The position numbers were made by a program, and so were the translations under genes. Positions 45,687-57,200 of a stretch of DNA of 64,000 nucleotides are shown here, in pieces. The stretch comes from Megalobrama amblycephala (taxonomy: Eukaryota; Chordata; Actinopteri; Cypriniformes; Xenocyprididae). The stretch is taken from NCBI RefSeq assembly GCF_018812025.1, contig NC_063065.1, positions 28,667,740 through 28,731,739 on the forward strand, written 5' to 3'. The first letter of the stretch is position 1, and each line of letters begins with the position of its first letter. The notes below the pieces were generated by a model. That model ran no database searches, had not been told where the DNA came from, and saw nothing but the letters and a program-made list of their open reading frames with translations.

Positions 45687-47074
45687 ATGAAGTTACGTCT
45701 GTGTGAAAATATGTTGTTGGTTCTGATTCTGAGTCTCGTTCAGATGAATTGGGTTTACTCTCAGGATCACCAATGGCCGCTTCACAAAATGTGCGACTCA
45801 GACAGACTTACAGTGACCTACAGAAGCTGTGGTGAGATCAGTGTGATATACACTACTGTTCAAAGTTTGGGGTCAGTAAGAAATTTTTTAACAGAAATGA
45901 ATACTTTTATTCAGCATGGATGCATTAAATTGATCAAAAGTTGCACTAAAGACATTTATAATGTTACAAATGATTTCTATTTCAAATAAATGCTGTGTAT
46001 TGATCAAATAATCCCGAAAAACATGTATCATGGTTTCCACAAAAATATTAACATCATTAATGTTTCTTGAGCAGCAAATCATCATATTAGAATGATTTCT
46101 GAAGGATCATGTGACACTGAAGACTGAAGTAATGATGCTGAAAATTCAGCTTTTAATCACAGGAATAAATTACATTTTACAATATATTCACATAGAAAAA
46201 AATATTTTAAAATGGAATAATATTTAACTGTTTTTACTGTATTTGTGATCAAATAAATGCATCCTAGGTGAGCAGAAGAAACTTAAAAAACATTAGTTTA
46301 CTGATCTCAAACTTTTGAATAGTATAGTGTATAAATATTTATGCACATTTCTCTTTTTTTTATTTTTGTGTGTTGTTTGTTTGAGAGCTATGTAAATGTA
46401 AACACCTCAGTTCATCTTAAAATGTATTTCAAATTGCTTTCATTTTCCCATTTCATTGTCTCAGACCCTTTACAGGATATAGGTTTCACTTTCCTGCCTT
46501 GTCCTACCAGATTGACCGATCCTATAAAAATCAGATTGGCCCTTATTCTGAGTGAGTTTTCATCTAATAATACCATTTCAGATGAATGAAATCAAGCCCT
46601 GAAGCAGTAACTGTGTGTTCTCTACAGGGCAGCCCATCGATGAGCTTTATTCATCAATTGAGGTGCTGCTAAATGGCGTTAATTTCTTCAGTAAGGACGA
46701 ACCCCTCTGTCTTCCTAATTTCCCACGTTTCACTTTTTGTGGAAGCAGGAGAGGAGGTGAGCACGGAAAGTTTTTGGTTACGTTTGTCATTTTTATGATA
46801 TATATGCAATATGACATTATTGGGAAAGATGTATTCAATTTTAATTTCTCCAGAACTCATCAACATACAGTCATCATTTAAGTCAAAAGTAGACCTTCCT
46901 CTAAAGGTTTGGCTTTCACATTCCATTTAAACATCTTTGATTCACTGTAGACATGAAAGTGAAAATGTCTCACTTGAGTTTTTTCCACAGGGTAATTTTC
47001 ATCTTAACCTACATGCAATAAGTCAAGATGGCTTCCAGATCGCCTGTGTGAACGCAACTCTTAGCTTCCAGTGA
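45687..47074 (+). CDS. ly86: Lymphocyte antigen 86 / MD-1 (five exons)
   Basis: Exons: 45687-45831, 46465-46551, 46628-46756, 46854-46906, 46991-47074; total 498 bases, 165 residues (human 162). MD-1 is a secreted ML-domain lipid-binding protein that pairs with CD180/RP105 on B cells and macrophages and tunes TLR4 responses. Residues 1-25 form a hydrophobic signal peptide. QWPLHKMCDSDRLTVTYRSC matches the human WPTHVVCSDSGLEVLYQSC pattern; DPLQDIGF, FPRFTFCGSRRG and ACVNATLS match DPLQDFGF, LPKFSFCGRRKG and ACANATIM. All junctions are GT-AG and phases agree. The human protein ends with a cysteine (IMCS); this one ends LSFQ and lacks it. Intron 1 holds a transposon. A relic of its promoter lies at 23755-23940. 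Confidence 0.92.
45848..46331. mobile_element. TACACTACTGTTCAAAG element in ly86 intron 1
   Basis: Ends ACACTACTGTTCAAAGTTTG and CAAACTTTTGAATAGTATAGTG. Belongs to the 25343-26303 family. It begins about 17 bases after the ly86 exon 1 donor. Confidence 0.75.
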
Positions 47075-47336
47075 TCCTTTAAGACAAGAGGACCTGTTGT
47101 TTAGCTGAGGATATCTGTAAAATGTAACGTTACTGAACTCAGATGTTATTTGCATTTCAGCAAAGGATAAGCCATGTTTAGTCAAAGTTAATTGTGTTGT
47201 TCCTCTTTGGGACATTATTGATGTTTTTTTCAAATGAGAATTGAATGAATGTCAGCATGTGTTCGGGATTTTTGCTGCTTTCAGATGATTTCATAAGTTT
47301 CTTGTTTTGCCCTTGTCTTAGACCTTTAATCTTTAA

Positions 47337-47925
47337 AGGATTAGTCCACTTTTAAATACACTTTTCCTGATAAATTTACTCACCCCCATGTCATCCAAGA
47401 TGTTCATGTCTTTCTTTCGTCAGTCGAAAAGAAATTAAGGTTTTTGAGGAAAACATTCCAGGATTTTTCTCCTTACAGTGGATTTCAATGGCTACCAACA
47501 GATTGAAGGTCAAAATTACAGTTTCAGTGCAGCTTCAAGGGCTTTAAACGATACTAGATGAGTAATAAGGGTCTTATCTAGCGAATCGATCGGTCATTTT
47601 TGAAAAAAATACAACCGTTTATGCTTTATAAACAAAATATCGCCTTGAACGTACTTTCCGCTTCCGCGTTCTTCATAACGCTTACGCTGAATATTCTACG
47701 CCTTCCCTATTCTACTTACGGAACGAATGCGGCGCCAGTTTCATTTTTTTCCGTAACTTGAATAGGGAAGCCATTGAAATCCACTGTAAGGAGAAAAATC
47801 CTGGAATGTTTTCCTCAAAAACCTTCATTTCTTTTCGACTGACGAAAGAAAGACATGAACATCTTGGATGACATGGGGGTGAGTAAATTTATCAGGAAAA
47901 GTGTATTTAAAAGTGGACTAATCCT
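47337..47925. mobile_element. Long fold-back TTAA element
   Basis: AGGATTAGTCCACTTTTAAA at the left equals the complement of the right end; TTAA at 47333-47336 and 47926-47929. Arms of more than 170 bases are almost perfectly complementary, so it is young. Confidence 0.85.
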
Positions 47926-47993
47926 TTAAGAAGTATGAAATATTATAAACACATCATTATAATTCATGTTCCTCGTGATCTTGAATCAAAAGG

Positions 47994-48320
47994 TGCGTCC
48001 CAATTCGCGTACTTATGCACTATTCTATGACGTATTTAAGTATAAATAGTGTGAGAAATTCTAAAAAGAAAAAAAGTGCACTTTAAATACCCGGATGATG
48101 CACTACATTAATGGAAAAAACGAAGTGTGGAATGTTGGACACTTTATGCACTCAACTGTCTCAGCTTTAATTACGTAGTGGAGGGGAAGGGAGGATCGGA
48201 CTCCGTTGTTGAATGATAAAATAACTTTATACAACAATTCACGCACTACATGGATGAGTGCACAGTGCACAAGTACATAGTGTATAAGTGCATAGTGTAT
48301 AGTGTGTCATTTGGGACGCA
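47994..48320. mobile_element. Inverted-repeat element (TGCGTCCCAA ends)
   Basis: TGCGTCCCAATTCGCGTACT at the left; TGTGTCATTTGGGACGCA at the right. Confidence 0.65.
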
Positions 48321-48633
48321 ACTCTAATAACTTCCCCATGGACAAAATCAAGCCCTTCCCTACATTTGTTCTTGTTCGAGAAGCTGTTTATACTTCACTA
48401 TAGGCAAGAATATACTTTCGCAACTTCTATTTCATGCCAACTTAAAAATAAATAAATAAGATTTAGCCTATATTTCATGTTGAAAGCTATGATGATCTGA
48501 ACAAAGACTGAAAAAAAAACAAACCATTTCAATATTTATTTTGTGAAGAGTTTTTTTTTTTAATTGCAACTGTGTAATAAAGAATTTTTTTCTGAAGTTA
48601 GTGTCAGACTTTGTCTGTGAAGAGCATGTGTGT

Positions 48634-49429
48634 GTCATGATCACCAGTTGGAGTGCCCTGGTTAGCCACCTGAGGGCACTCCACCCTGGACTTTTGCCTC
48701 TCTTTATCATGGACTTCATTTCCCACAATCCTTGGTTCTGGATTAATCACTGTTTTCTTGTGGACTGTTTTCATGGATTTTGACCCTTTGCTTGGCATTG
48801 TACTTCTCTTTGGATATCACTAAATAAAAGCTCCAATTGGATCTTAGCCCAAGTCTTAGAGCACCGTGACAAAAACCTTGATCATGTTTAGATCCAGCAG
48901 CAGGAGAATCCGGCCATCTGCTGGTGCTCGGGAAAGTTAGGCCTGTCCTCGAGGTCTGAATACACTTGCTCAGAGAGAAATTCCAGAAGTTTAAAGTCTT
49001 TAGCAGCTCCATCTCCCACTGCGGCAGAGGTTCATCCAAACAATGGTTGAAGAGGTCCTTGAGAACCACATCAGGGTAATGATACCTCTCCGCCCTGGAC
49101 CAAAACTTCTGGGTGAAAGCCTGCACCTCCATTCCTCTCTGAGCAAGTGTATTCAGACCTCGAGGACCGGATTCTCCTGCTGCTGGATCTAAACATGATC
49201 AAGGTTTTTGTCACGGTGCTCTAAGACTTGGGGTAAGATCCAATTGCAACTTTCATTTTGGGATATCCAAAGAGAAGTACAATGCCAAGGGTCAAAATCC
49301 ATGAAAACAGTCCACAAGAAAACAGTGATTAATCTGGAACCAAGGATTGTGGGAAATGAAGTCCATTAAGTCCGGGGTGAAGTGCCCTCAGGTGGCTAAC
49401 CAGGGCACTTCAACTGGTGATCTTGACAG
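48634..49429. mobile_element. ~0.8-kb fold-back element with retroelement-like frame
   Basis: The left arm TCACCAGTTGGAGTGCCCTG pairs with the right arm CAGGGCACTTCAACTGGTGA. Further complementary blocks (ATCATGTTTAGATCCAGCAG and complement) continue toward the centre, leaving a loop at about 48950-49140. Confidence 0.65.
48743..49132 (-). pseudogene. Fragment with gag-like reading frame (uncertain)
   Basis: The loop reads MEVQAFTQKFWSRAERYHYP, then LKDLFNHCLDEPLPQWEME on the minus strand. The L-LF---LDEPLP pattern recalls retrotransposon gag-derived proteins. Beyond residue 60 the frame only reads the inverted arm. Confidence 0.3.
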
Positions 49430-49525
49430 TTTGTGAAATGAGATGTGAGGTGTGAAGAAAACAAAGAAACATCAAGATAAATATCAGAAATATATGTGAA
49501 CTAAATATCTTTATTATGTTTTATT

Positions 49526-51155
49526 CAGCGGTGAAAAGAGTACCTGAAAACCATACTTGAGTAAAAGTACTGATACCTTACATCGAAAATGACTCCATTA
49601 CCAGTGTTGGGGGTAATGCATTACAAGTAACTTGAGTTACGTAATCAGATTACTTTTTCAAGTAACTAGTAAAGTAACGCATTACTTTTTCAATTTACAA
49701 CAAAATATCTAAGTTACTTTTTAAAATAAGTAACGCAAGTTACTTTTTCACATTTATTGACTGACATGTTGAGAGAAATAAAATGCAGAGGTGTTGTGTA
49801 CGCTGTGTAAGCATGATGGTTATTGTAGTTCTAGACTAAATGTGAACATGCATTTACTCATCTCACTTGCACGAAAACATTCAGTATTCCTCAAAATGAA
49901 TAAAAACAGTGAAATGCAATCTCAGAATTTTTGCAAACCTGTAATAATTAACTATATTAAATTACACAAATATACTTTATGTATTTAATCTCAATTATTA
50001 ACCGATGTCTTTGCTGCTGACCTTCAATATACCTAATTCAACCATACTAATAAGCAGAAATACTTTAGATTAGATTTAGAAATAAGAACTAGAACTTCCT
50101 TCTTCTGTATCCTATTCTTCTTTAATCCAGAATGGCAGCACAGCTGAAAGGTTTGTTTGAGCTGCGCCCCCTACTGTACAGGTGTAAATATGCTTTTCCT
50201 TCAGCCTGAGGCTTATTCATTTCACTTTTGGTGTGAAAGGGCCTTTTTGCCAAAAATAGAACTTTTTTGTTGTTATTAAAAAACAAACAAGCCCATCCCC
50301 AGTGAGAAAAAGTAACGCAAAAGTAATGTAACGGATTACTTTTCATAAAAAGTAACGAAGTAACGCAATTAGTTACTTTTTTAGGGAGTAACGCAATATT
50401 GTAATGCATTACTTTTAAAAGTAACTTTCCCCAACACTGTCCATTACAAGTTACAAGTAACCAATTCCAATACAACTTGAGTAAAAGTCTTAAAGTATCT
50501 GATTTTAAGAGTACTTAAGTATTTTACTCATGCTGAATGTCGGCTCACAGATGCACTAGTCCTGAGAGACTGCCAGTGAAAATAAGAAACAATTGATTTG
50601 TAAGATGAGAAATCAAGTTTATTTTCTAAAATCAAAATAAATCAAGGTCAAAACAAAGTGCATAAGTAAACCAATATCCTTCAAATCGGTCTTGTCAATA
50701 TAGCGGATAAATAAAACAATGTTAAGTAAAATTAAATAGTCAAAGACTACTGTATGTGCTGGTTTGAGCATCATCACCAGCTGCAGTCATTTTCCTCATC
50801 TAATAAATCAAACATCTGCGATCAGCAACTACCTGCTAATGCACTCACATTCACGTAAAGTATCCTTGTTGACAAGTTTTGGGTGAGTAAAGGCAAAACG
50901 CACAAGATATAGTACCTTCAATGCCCTTAGATTGCAATATAGCTTCTTTATATCAGAAACAAACTACTGCAGAAAAAGTTAGGTGCCATGAAAAATGTAA
51001 TTTGTAATTGCATAACTCATCACAAATGTAGTGGAGTAAAAAGTACATTTTCTTGTTCAAAAATGTATACATCAAGTCGAGAGTAAAAGTTGCCAATATC
51101 TTTGATACTCATTACAACTACAAAGTAGCTTTTACTCAAGTACTTTACACGTCTG
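49526..51155. mobile_element. Outer hAT-like element, interrupted
   Basis: CAGCGGTGAAAAGAGTACC at the left and GTACTTTACACGTCTG at the right. Flanks GTTTTATT and ATTTTATT agree at 7 of 8 positions. Interrupted by 49602-50439. Confidence 0.65.
49602..50439. mobile_element. Complete hAT-type non-autonomous element
   Basis: Ends CAGTGTTGGGGGTAATGC and CTTTCCCCAACACTG, with a perfect 8-bp duplication TCCATTAC at 49594-49601 and 50440-50447. Confidence 0.92.
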
Positions 51156-54100
51156 ATTTTATTTTCAATCAAGGGGTAATTTCCTCAAATTATGGAAAAA
51201 TTGTGAATTCTGTCTTTTTAAGGATGCTTACAATGCTTAAAAAATATTGCAAAACTGTAAAAGATTTCTATCATAGAATTTAAAAATAAATAAATAAATA
51301 AACAAAAAACACAGTATGAGATGTGGTGGAAATGAAAACTGCGTTGGAAATGTTACCTGACTTTCCGAAAAATAACACAGCCTCAAATCTCCTGCGATGC
51401 ATGTATACGCCCCAAACTCACACCATTGGCTGAGAGTCTCCTCTGAGACCCCTGATTGGTTAACACTAAATATTTGTATGTTTATATATAGTAGTCAGAA
51501 CGTTAAACTGTTATCTTTTCATCAGTAGCGTTTTACCTTAGCTTATTAAAAAATGCATACTGACAACAAATATAAACAGTTTAAGGTCGTTTTTGTCAGT
51601 GCATCACACACTAAATATATTTCAGACAAAACTCCAGCGCAATTCTGCCTGTCACCAAGAGATGGCGCCATTATCTCTTCTGAGCACTCCGTTGCGCGCC
51701 ATCTCATTTCCGCTGCTTCAGTCACATCCCCTCACATCACTCCTGAGGATTAAACAATTAATTTTCATCTCCCTTTAAAAAGAACAAACAAATTCACTGT
51801 TATTTGTTGTATTGTTTTATGCGTTTTAACGTAACGTATGGAAGTAAAGTTGATACAATGAACTGATGCAATGAACTAAAGTGGAACAAAATATTAAGCA
51901 CCATATTTAATTGCAAACAACAAAACCTGCAAAGTCTCTGCCCTTTCACAATGACAACACACAAATTCATCACATATTCATGTCGAAAGATGTGACCTGA
52001 TAATCTAGAGACATACATACACATGAAAATTTAAACAGGCAGATCTGGTTGGGTGAAGTGTCCCTATAGCAGTGTCTTCTCATGTCCTCAGAGATTAGAT
52101 CCAACTCCTTCCTCATTTCACATACATTTACTTACTTATTTTCACGTCATACAGACCAGAACTTCCATCATGAAAGCCCCTACTGCATAATCGTTCTGAG
52201 CTAAGCATCACATGCTCACGCTCCAGTGATTTAGAGAGTAAACGGTTCACTTTTTGAAATTAGAAAATGTAAGGCCAGCTTGAGAATTTCATTTACTCCA
52301 GTCAGGGCTTGAAAATATGAGCTCATTTTCATCACAAAGCTGTTTTGATTCATAATACAGAGAACCTCTTATTGTATGTGGTCAAACTAGCATTAGCAAA
52401 CATACGTTTTGAGCCATTTGTAAACAAATAAGCATAGCCTATAAGTTAATTTAATTTTTTAGCAATGCAGTAATCAATCTTGATTAACAGGTGGAAAAAT
52501 CAACTATTTAACTTTGTAAAGCTTCAAACAGTTATCTGGTTAGACATCTTATTAATTAGCATGCTAATTTTATCTACAGTGAGGTAGAATCACAGATGTT
52601 TCAATGGCTGATAAATACACAAATGTGATTCAGTACTCTTAAAAATTAACGTTCTTTATCGGCACCCGTGGTTCCATTAAGAACCTTTAACATCCACAGA
52701 ACCTCTCGATAGTGAAAAAATAGGTTAATTATTCACTGAAAAGTTCTTTTTGGGAATCCAAGATTGGAATCCAATCCTTTTGGATTCATTAATGGTGTTT
52801 ATTAATAAACAGAAAAGTGGATTAATTGTTTGCGGCCACAATAACCGTGAAGGTAGCAGCACAACAAACGACTGTTAGCCAAGAATCATCCATCACCATA
52901 GGAAACCTGTTTTTTCACTTCTTCTCCAACCATCCATATCTTTGAAGAAGCTAGCCTTCTGGAACCTGCAAATGCAGAGCATTAACATTGAAGAACTGCC
53001 TTAAATTTGACATGCAAATGGCTGTTTTATAATAGCCTACATGCTGATTTTTGCCACATTCAGTCAGTTATTTCTCTAAATCGGAGTGCAATCGTGCGAA
53101 AAGCATGAGAAGTTCAGTATGTTGTTTAGCCACTGCAGTTTCATCCATAAATCAGTAACCATCATTCGTCCAGGGCAAGCCTTCCCAATATGGTCTGATT
53201 AAAAGGTTTTCCTTTTTAAACTGTGGAAATAGCTCCAGTATGGTGATGGAGCGTGCAGTGCAGTGTGGGATGGCTCTGAGTCGCTGTCCTCAGACTGCAC
53301 TGCTGAGGTATTCTTTCAGTCTCGCTCACAGAGGATAAAGGAAACCTTTTGTTGCTGTGAAAGGTTGTTCCCTAGCAACAGGGTTGCATTTGGAAGCCTA
53401 GGTGACGGTCAATAAATAACATCACTCTCAAGTTTCGGCTAGTTTGGAGATGGAGGTCTCACTGCATCTTGTCTTACTTTGTGTGCTGTGTAGATTTGTA
53501 GGCCTTTCAGTATATCCTGTCTTCCAGTGTAGGTGTAGTTTACATGAAAATGAAAGATATGAACCATAGCTTTAATTGCTTATTAGCATATTTGACCAAC
53601 GGAACTGAAGTATTGTTCTTTTTGGTGGTGCTCTGCAAAGATGCAATGCTTGAACACTCAACAACCATGCAGACTTTGGGGAGGAAATGATAAACTGCTC
53701 AAACAAGTTATTCATTGACCCATATAGAGTTTCTGAACAGAGCACCAAAACTCCTCAAACTCTGGACACATTCAGAACTGAAAAGCAAATGCTTTGTGTT
53801 GTTTAATATGTGCAGTTAAACACAAGCTGAGACAAGCTGTTGCGTATTAATCGATCGGAATTACAGGATGATGAAGTTCTCAGTAGACGGTCAATTATAA
53901 TATCCAGTATCGCTGTGGAAAAGGATGCCTGGTTGCGGGTGTAGTTAGGGCAGGTTTGGCCAGTTGAATCAGCCTGAGCTGGTGGGGAGGATGGGGAGGA
54001 GGGTCTAATATCCTGCTATCAGCACCAGGAGGAATTTGCAGCTTTAACCACTGACAACAGACACAACCTTATGCTTGATAAAACCCTTTAAACTTCAGTC

Positions 54101-54304
54101 CTCATCAGTACCCTCGCAGCTCTTGTGCCATTTGAAGTTAATTGATGTTTTTATTTCTCATTACAGCCTGTTGCATGCCAGACTAAGTTATTTTTATTTT
54201 CTTTAAAGCGTTATGTCTAACTTCATTTTTATTCTTTAAAGTGATTCATGTATTTTTATTTGTCTGTATTTGTTGTTTTCCACTATTTTATTTGTGCACC
54301 GCTA
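51156..54304. other. Spacer between ly86 and the SNAG gene, no gene recognised
   Basis: Holds a TATA/CCAAT-like patch (51420-51495) and an X-box-like site (53367-53379). A TTCTTTATCGGCACCCGTGG-type repeat is at about 52645-52990. Sequence around 53200-54130 looks single-copy. Confidence 0.4.
53367..53379. promoter_or_regulatory. X-box-like (RFX) site
   Basis: GTTCCCTAGCAAC fits the RFX consensus GTTRCC-N-RGYAAC at all but one position. It is in a single-copy-looking stretch with another GTTGCTG-type half site nearby. Confidence 0.3.
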
Positions 54305-54533
54305 GACAACCCGATCTTACGACAATTCGTACGTATTTTACGAAGTGGCTATACAACCTCACTCGAATTAGTACGAATTAGTACGTTTTTTGCTAAATCG
54401 TATGTATTTTACGAGTTGCCAAATTCGTACGAACCCCTAACCGCGCCCCGAAACCTAAATCGTATGAATTAGAGTGAGGTCGCACAAATTCATATGAATT
54501 AGCCACGTACGAATTGGTCGTGAGATAGTGTTG
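54305..54533. mobile_element. Inverted-repeat element (ACGACCAATTCGTACG arms)
   Basis: Left CTTACGACAATTCGTACG and right CGTACGAATTGGTCGTGA are complementary. Internal ATTCGTACGAA and ATTCATATGAATT palindromes. Confidence 0.6.
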
Positions 54534-55529
54534 GCTAAGATGCTTTTTAATACACTGTAAAAAATTATTTTCACAACATTTTTTCTTTTGTCAAATCAAA
54601 ATGTGGTTCAGATAACATAATATTTTGAGTTTCTGTTGATTAAACCAATCGCCTTCATTGTATTAACTCAAAATTTTAATTTCAATGAACTTTTAAGGTC
54701 TTTTTTAAGTTATGTATTTGAATGTATTTGTCATGCCTGTAAAACATTATAAAATATCAATATAGACAAGTGCAACTATAATATTGTGTATTCTTTGTAT
54801 TTTAATAATGTATGTTTTTTTTTTAGTATTTATGTTGAATTAATGAGTCTTCCTAAACAGATGGGATAATGCCAGTATTGATAATTTGCAAAAGATTTAC
54901 TACAATAATAATAATAATTTTATTGTTTATATTTTATTTCTTTAATTTTTATTATTATTATTGATGTTATTTATCATTAATTATTTTTGTGAGTTCCTAA
55001 CCACATAGAATAATGTTAATACAGATCATTTGCAAACTACTACAACTACTTTATTATTTTTTTAATATTTGTTTTACCTTTTTTGCCAATAAGTCTGTAT
55101 ATTTTTTGTCTTCCCATACACTGACAAAATTTTGGTGTAGGATTTTCTTTTACTCAGAAATTGCTAGTAACTTTGACAAATAATTACAAAGAAATGGCAA
55201 TCAATAAAACATGAAATTTTGAAGTAAAAAGACTGAAATTGTATTTTATTGTAAATCTTTTTGCAGTGTTCTGACATGATATAAATGTTGATACAGATAA
55301 AATGCACTTATGATTTAATTTATTTACAATCATTTTGTTATTCAAATAATTTTTGAGTCTTCCTAACTACATGGGATAATGGAGATCATTTGCAAAGATT
55401 TACTACTACTACTATTAGTATTATTATTATGTTATTTTTTATCTATTTTTTAGTTTGACTTAATTTTTGACCCTTCTTTGTCAAATAGTTTGTAAATTTT
55501 GTCTTCATTTTTAAAGGAACTTTCGTATG
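54534..55529. other. AT-rich spacer, no gene
   Basis: Nearly pure A/T with ATT-rich microsatellite stretches. Begins with a CACTGTAAAAAATT end of the 27430-type family, without a matching partner. Confidence 0.4.
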
Positions 55530-56430
55530 TCTTCCAACACAGATACGATGCACGTTTGTGTGCTTATATTATTGTTGTCGCAGTATTTGCGAAAGAACAG
55601 GCTAACTTTTGTGTATGGGATGCTTGTCTGTGGCTGCAGCTTCAGTAACACGCGTCCCCTTGGAGACTAGAGCAGGAGCAACACGTGATACTCCGCCTTA
55701 CTTATCAGCTTTAGAGGAGAGAGAGAGAGACGCAGTGGGAGGAAAACGAAATAAGCGTTTTCCTCTCTCCTCCCTAAAGCATCTCGGCGTGGGGGGAATT
55801 TGGGAGAGTGGGGAACTCAAACGCAAAGTTGACGAACTTTGCACATCTTTTACAAACGCCATTTTGATTCCTCTCCGGAACAACTTTTGCAGCTTCTTTT
55901 TTTTTTTTTTCTTTCTCTCTCTCCTCAGCTCATCATCACCATCATCATCATGTCTCGGCGAAAGCAACCCAACCCCAACAAAGTCAAACGTAAGTTACTC
56001 GGCTCTCCTAAAAACTCTCTCGTGGGCCTGTTGTGTGTTTATTTGATGTGTTTTAGCTTAAGTTCGTGTTGGAGTCAGAGGGAAAGTTAATGTGGAGTAA
56101 GAGGACACTTTTTTTTCCAACTTCAGCTTCCTCGTTGCGCGAGGAGAGAGAGACCTGATGCTCACGCGCACAGCCCAAACCTGCCCCAAACAACACCGTT
56201 TCTCTAAGACAACGGCGTGTTTCAGTGCACACAACTTTGGGTTCATCTTTACCAACTTTTTAATGAGATATATAAGTTGTTGCATGCGGTGATGGGGTTC
56301 AAAGTCTGTTGCTGTTAGCTAGCGTTAAGCTAACGCGCTGCTGTCGCGCGGAGCATCACATCTCGCGTGCACTTTGATCGCTTCGGCTCGAGCTGGTTCT
56401 GCCACGCTTCGATCGTTATCGATCATCGAA
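55530..56430 (+). promoter_or_regulatory. CpG-rich promoter and first-exon region
   Basis: CpG frequency rises sharply against the AT-rich surroundings, with many CGCG and GCGC words (for example 56330-56370). It brackets the SNAG exon. A pyrimidine tract ending TCCTCAG at 55896-55928 precedes the coding part, so an upstream non-coding exon with an acceptor here is also possible. Confidence 0.55.
55950..55989 (+). CDS. First coding exon of a SNAG-motif zinc-finger-type gene (candidate rreb1)
   Basis: The ATG is followed by 13 codons, MSRRKQPNPNKVK, ending in phase 1 at a clean GTAAGT donor. MSRRKQ at the extreme N-terminus is the SNAG/FRRKQ-type repression motif found in zinc-finger repressors such as SALL, ZFPM, BCL11 and ZNF821, where it recruits NuRD or LSD1. 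It lies in a CpG-rich stretch, as expected for a first exon. The human order F13A1, LY86, RREB1 with the same strands points to rreb1, but the N-terminus also resembles ZNF821 and ZFPM1 and no zinc finger is in the window. The remaining 8 kb would be intron 1. Confidence 0.62.
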
Positions 56431-57030
56431 AATGTCGTTTTAAATGCACATCTTTTGGTTTGTATGTGTTTTTTTTGTGTGTGGTTTGTTTGTTTGTTTA
56501 TTCTACTTCGACAACAACCTGTTGCGTCACAAAGTTTGTTTATCTGTTCAAGGATGGCCTATATTTGATCACGAAACCGTTCAGGTAGTTGCAATTTGAG
56601 GAAAGAAAATTCGGTTCGTTTTTTATCGTCGAAAGCTTGTCGTCTGTCACATTATTAATCTCTGTTTTAGGGTTATTTAAGATGTGCATCATCAAAGCAA
56701 ACGCGTTAGGTCTTTTAAGTGTTGTTTTAAAGTGTTTCAGCAAGTTTTATTGAAAGTTTGTCGTTGTGAACTGAAGGAATGGATGAGTCCGCTCGGTCTC
56801 TCGGGAGACGGCAGCAGAGCTCGCGCTGGTTAGATAATGGTTGCTAGGCATTTGTGTTCCGTCTCTTTTCCGCCCCTCCTCGGTGAGGCAGAAACTTCAG
56901 GAGAGCCGGAGGTAAACGTGGCAAATTCACTCGCCACATTTTGTGCATCATTCTCGGTGTCTTTTATGGTTTTAATATGCTTTTTGATGTAGTTATGCAG
57001 TCAAGAAGTAACCTAGTTATTAGTATTTAA

Positions 57031-57200
57031 AGGGATAGCTCACCCCAAAATTTATTCTGTCATCTTTTACTCACCCTCAAGTTGTTCCAAACCTGAATAA
57101 ATTTCTTAGTTCTGCTGAACACAAAAGAAGATATTTTGAAGAATGTTTGTTTAAAAAAAATGATGATGAAAGAACTTCCATTTTTGGGTGAACTGTCCCT
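57031..57200. mobile_element. TTAA-type MITE, short
   Basis: AGGGATAGCTCACCCCAAAA to TTTTTGGGTGAACTGTCCC, with TTAA on both sides. Confidence 0.75.

Noticed and set aside
49791..50475. Open frames of 65 and 117 codons
   Set aside because: They lie inside the hAT-type non-autonomous element and show no protein features.
55609..56046. 145-codon frame across the CpG-rich region
   Set aside because: It runs through the 5' UTR and past the splice donor in a frame other than the SNAG exon, and is low-complexity where it is longest.
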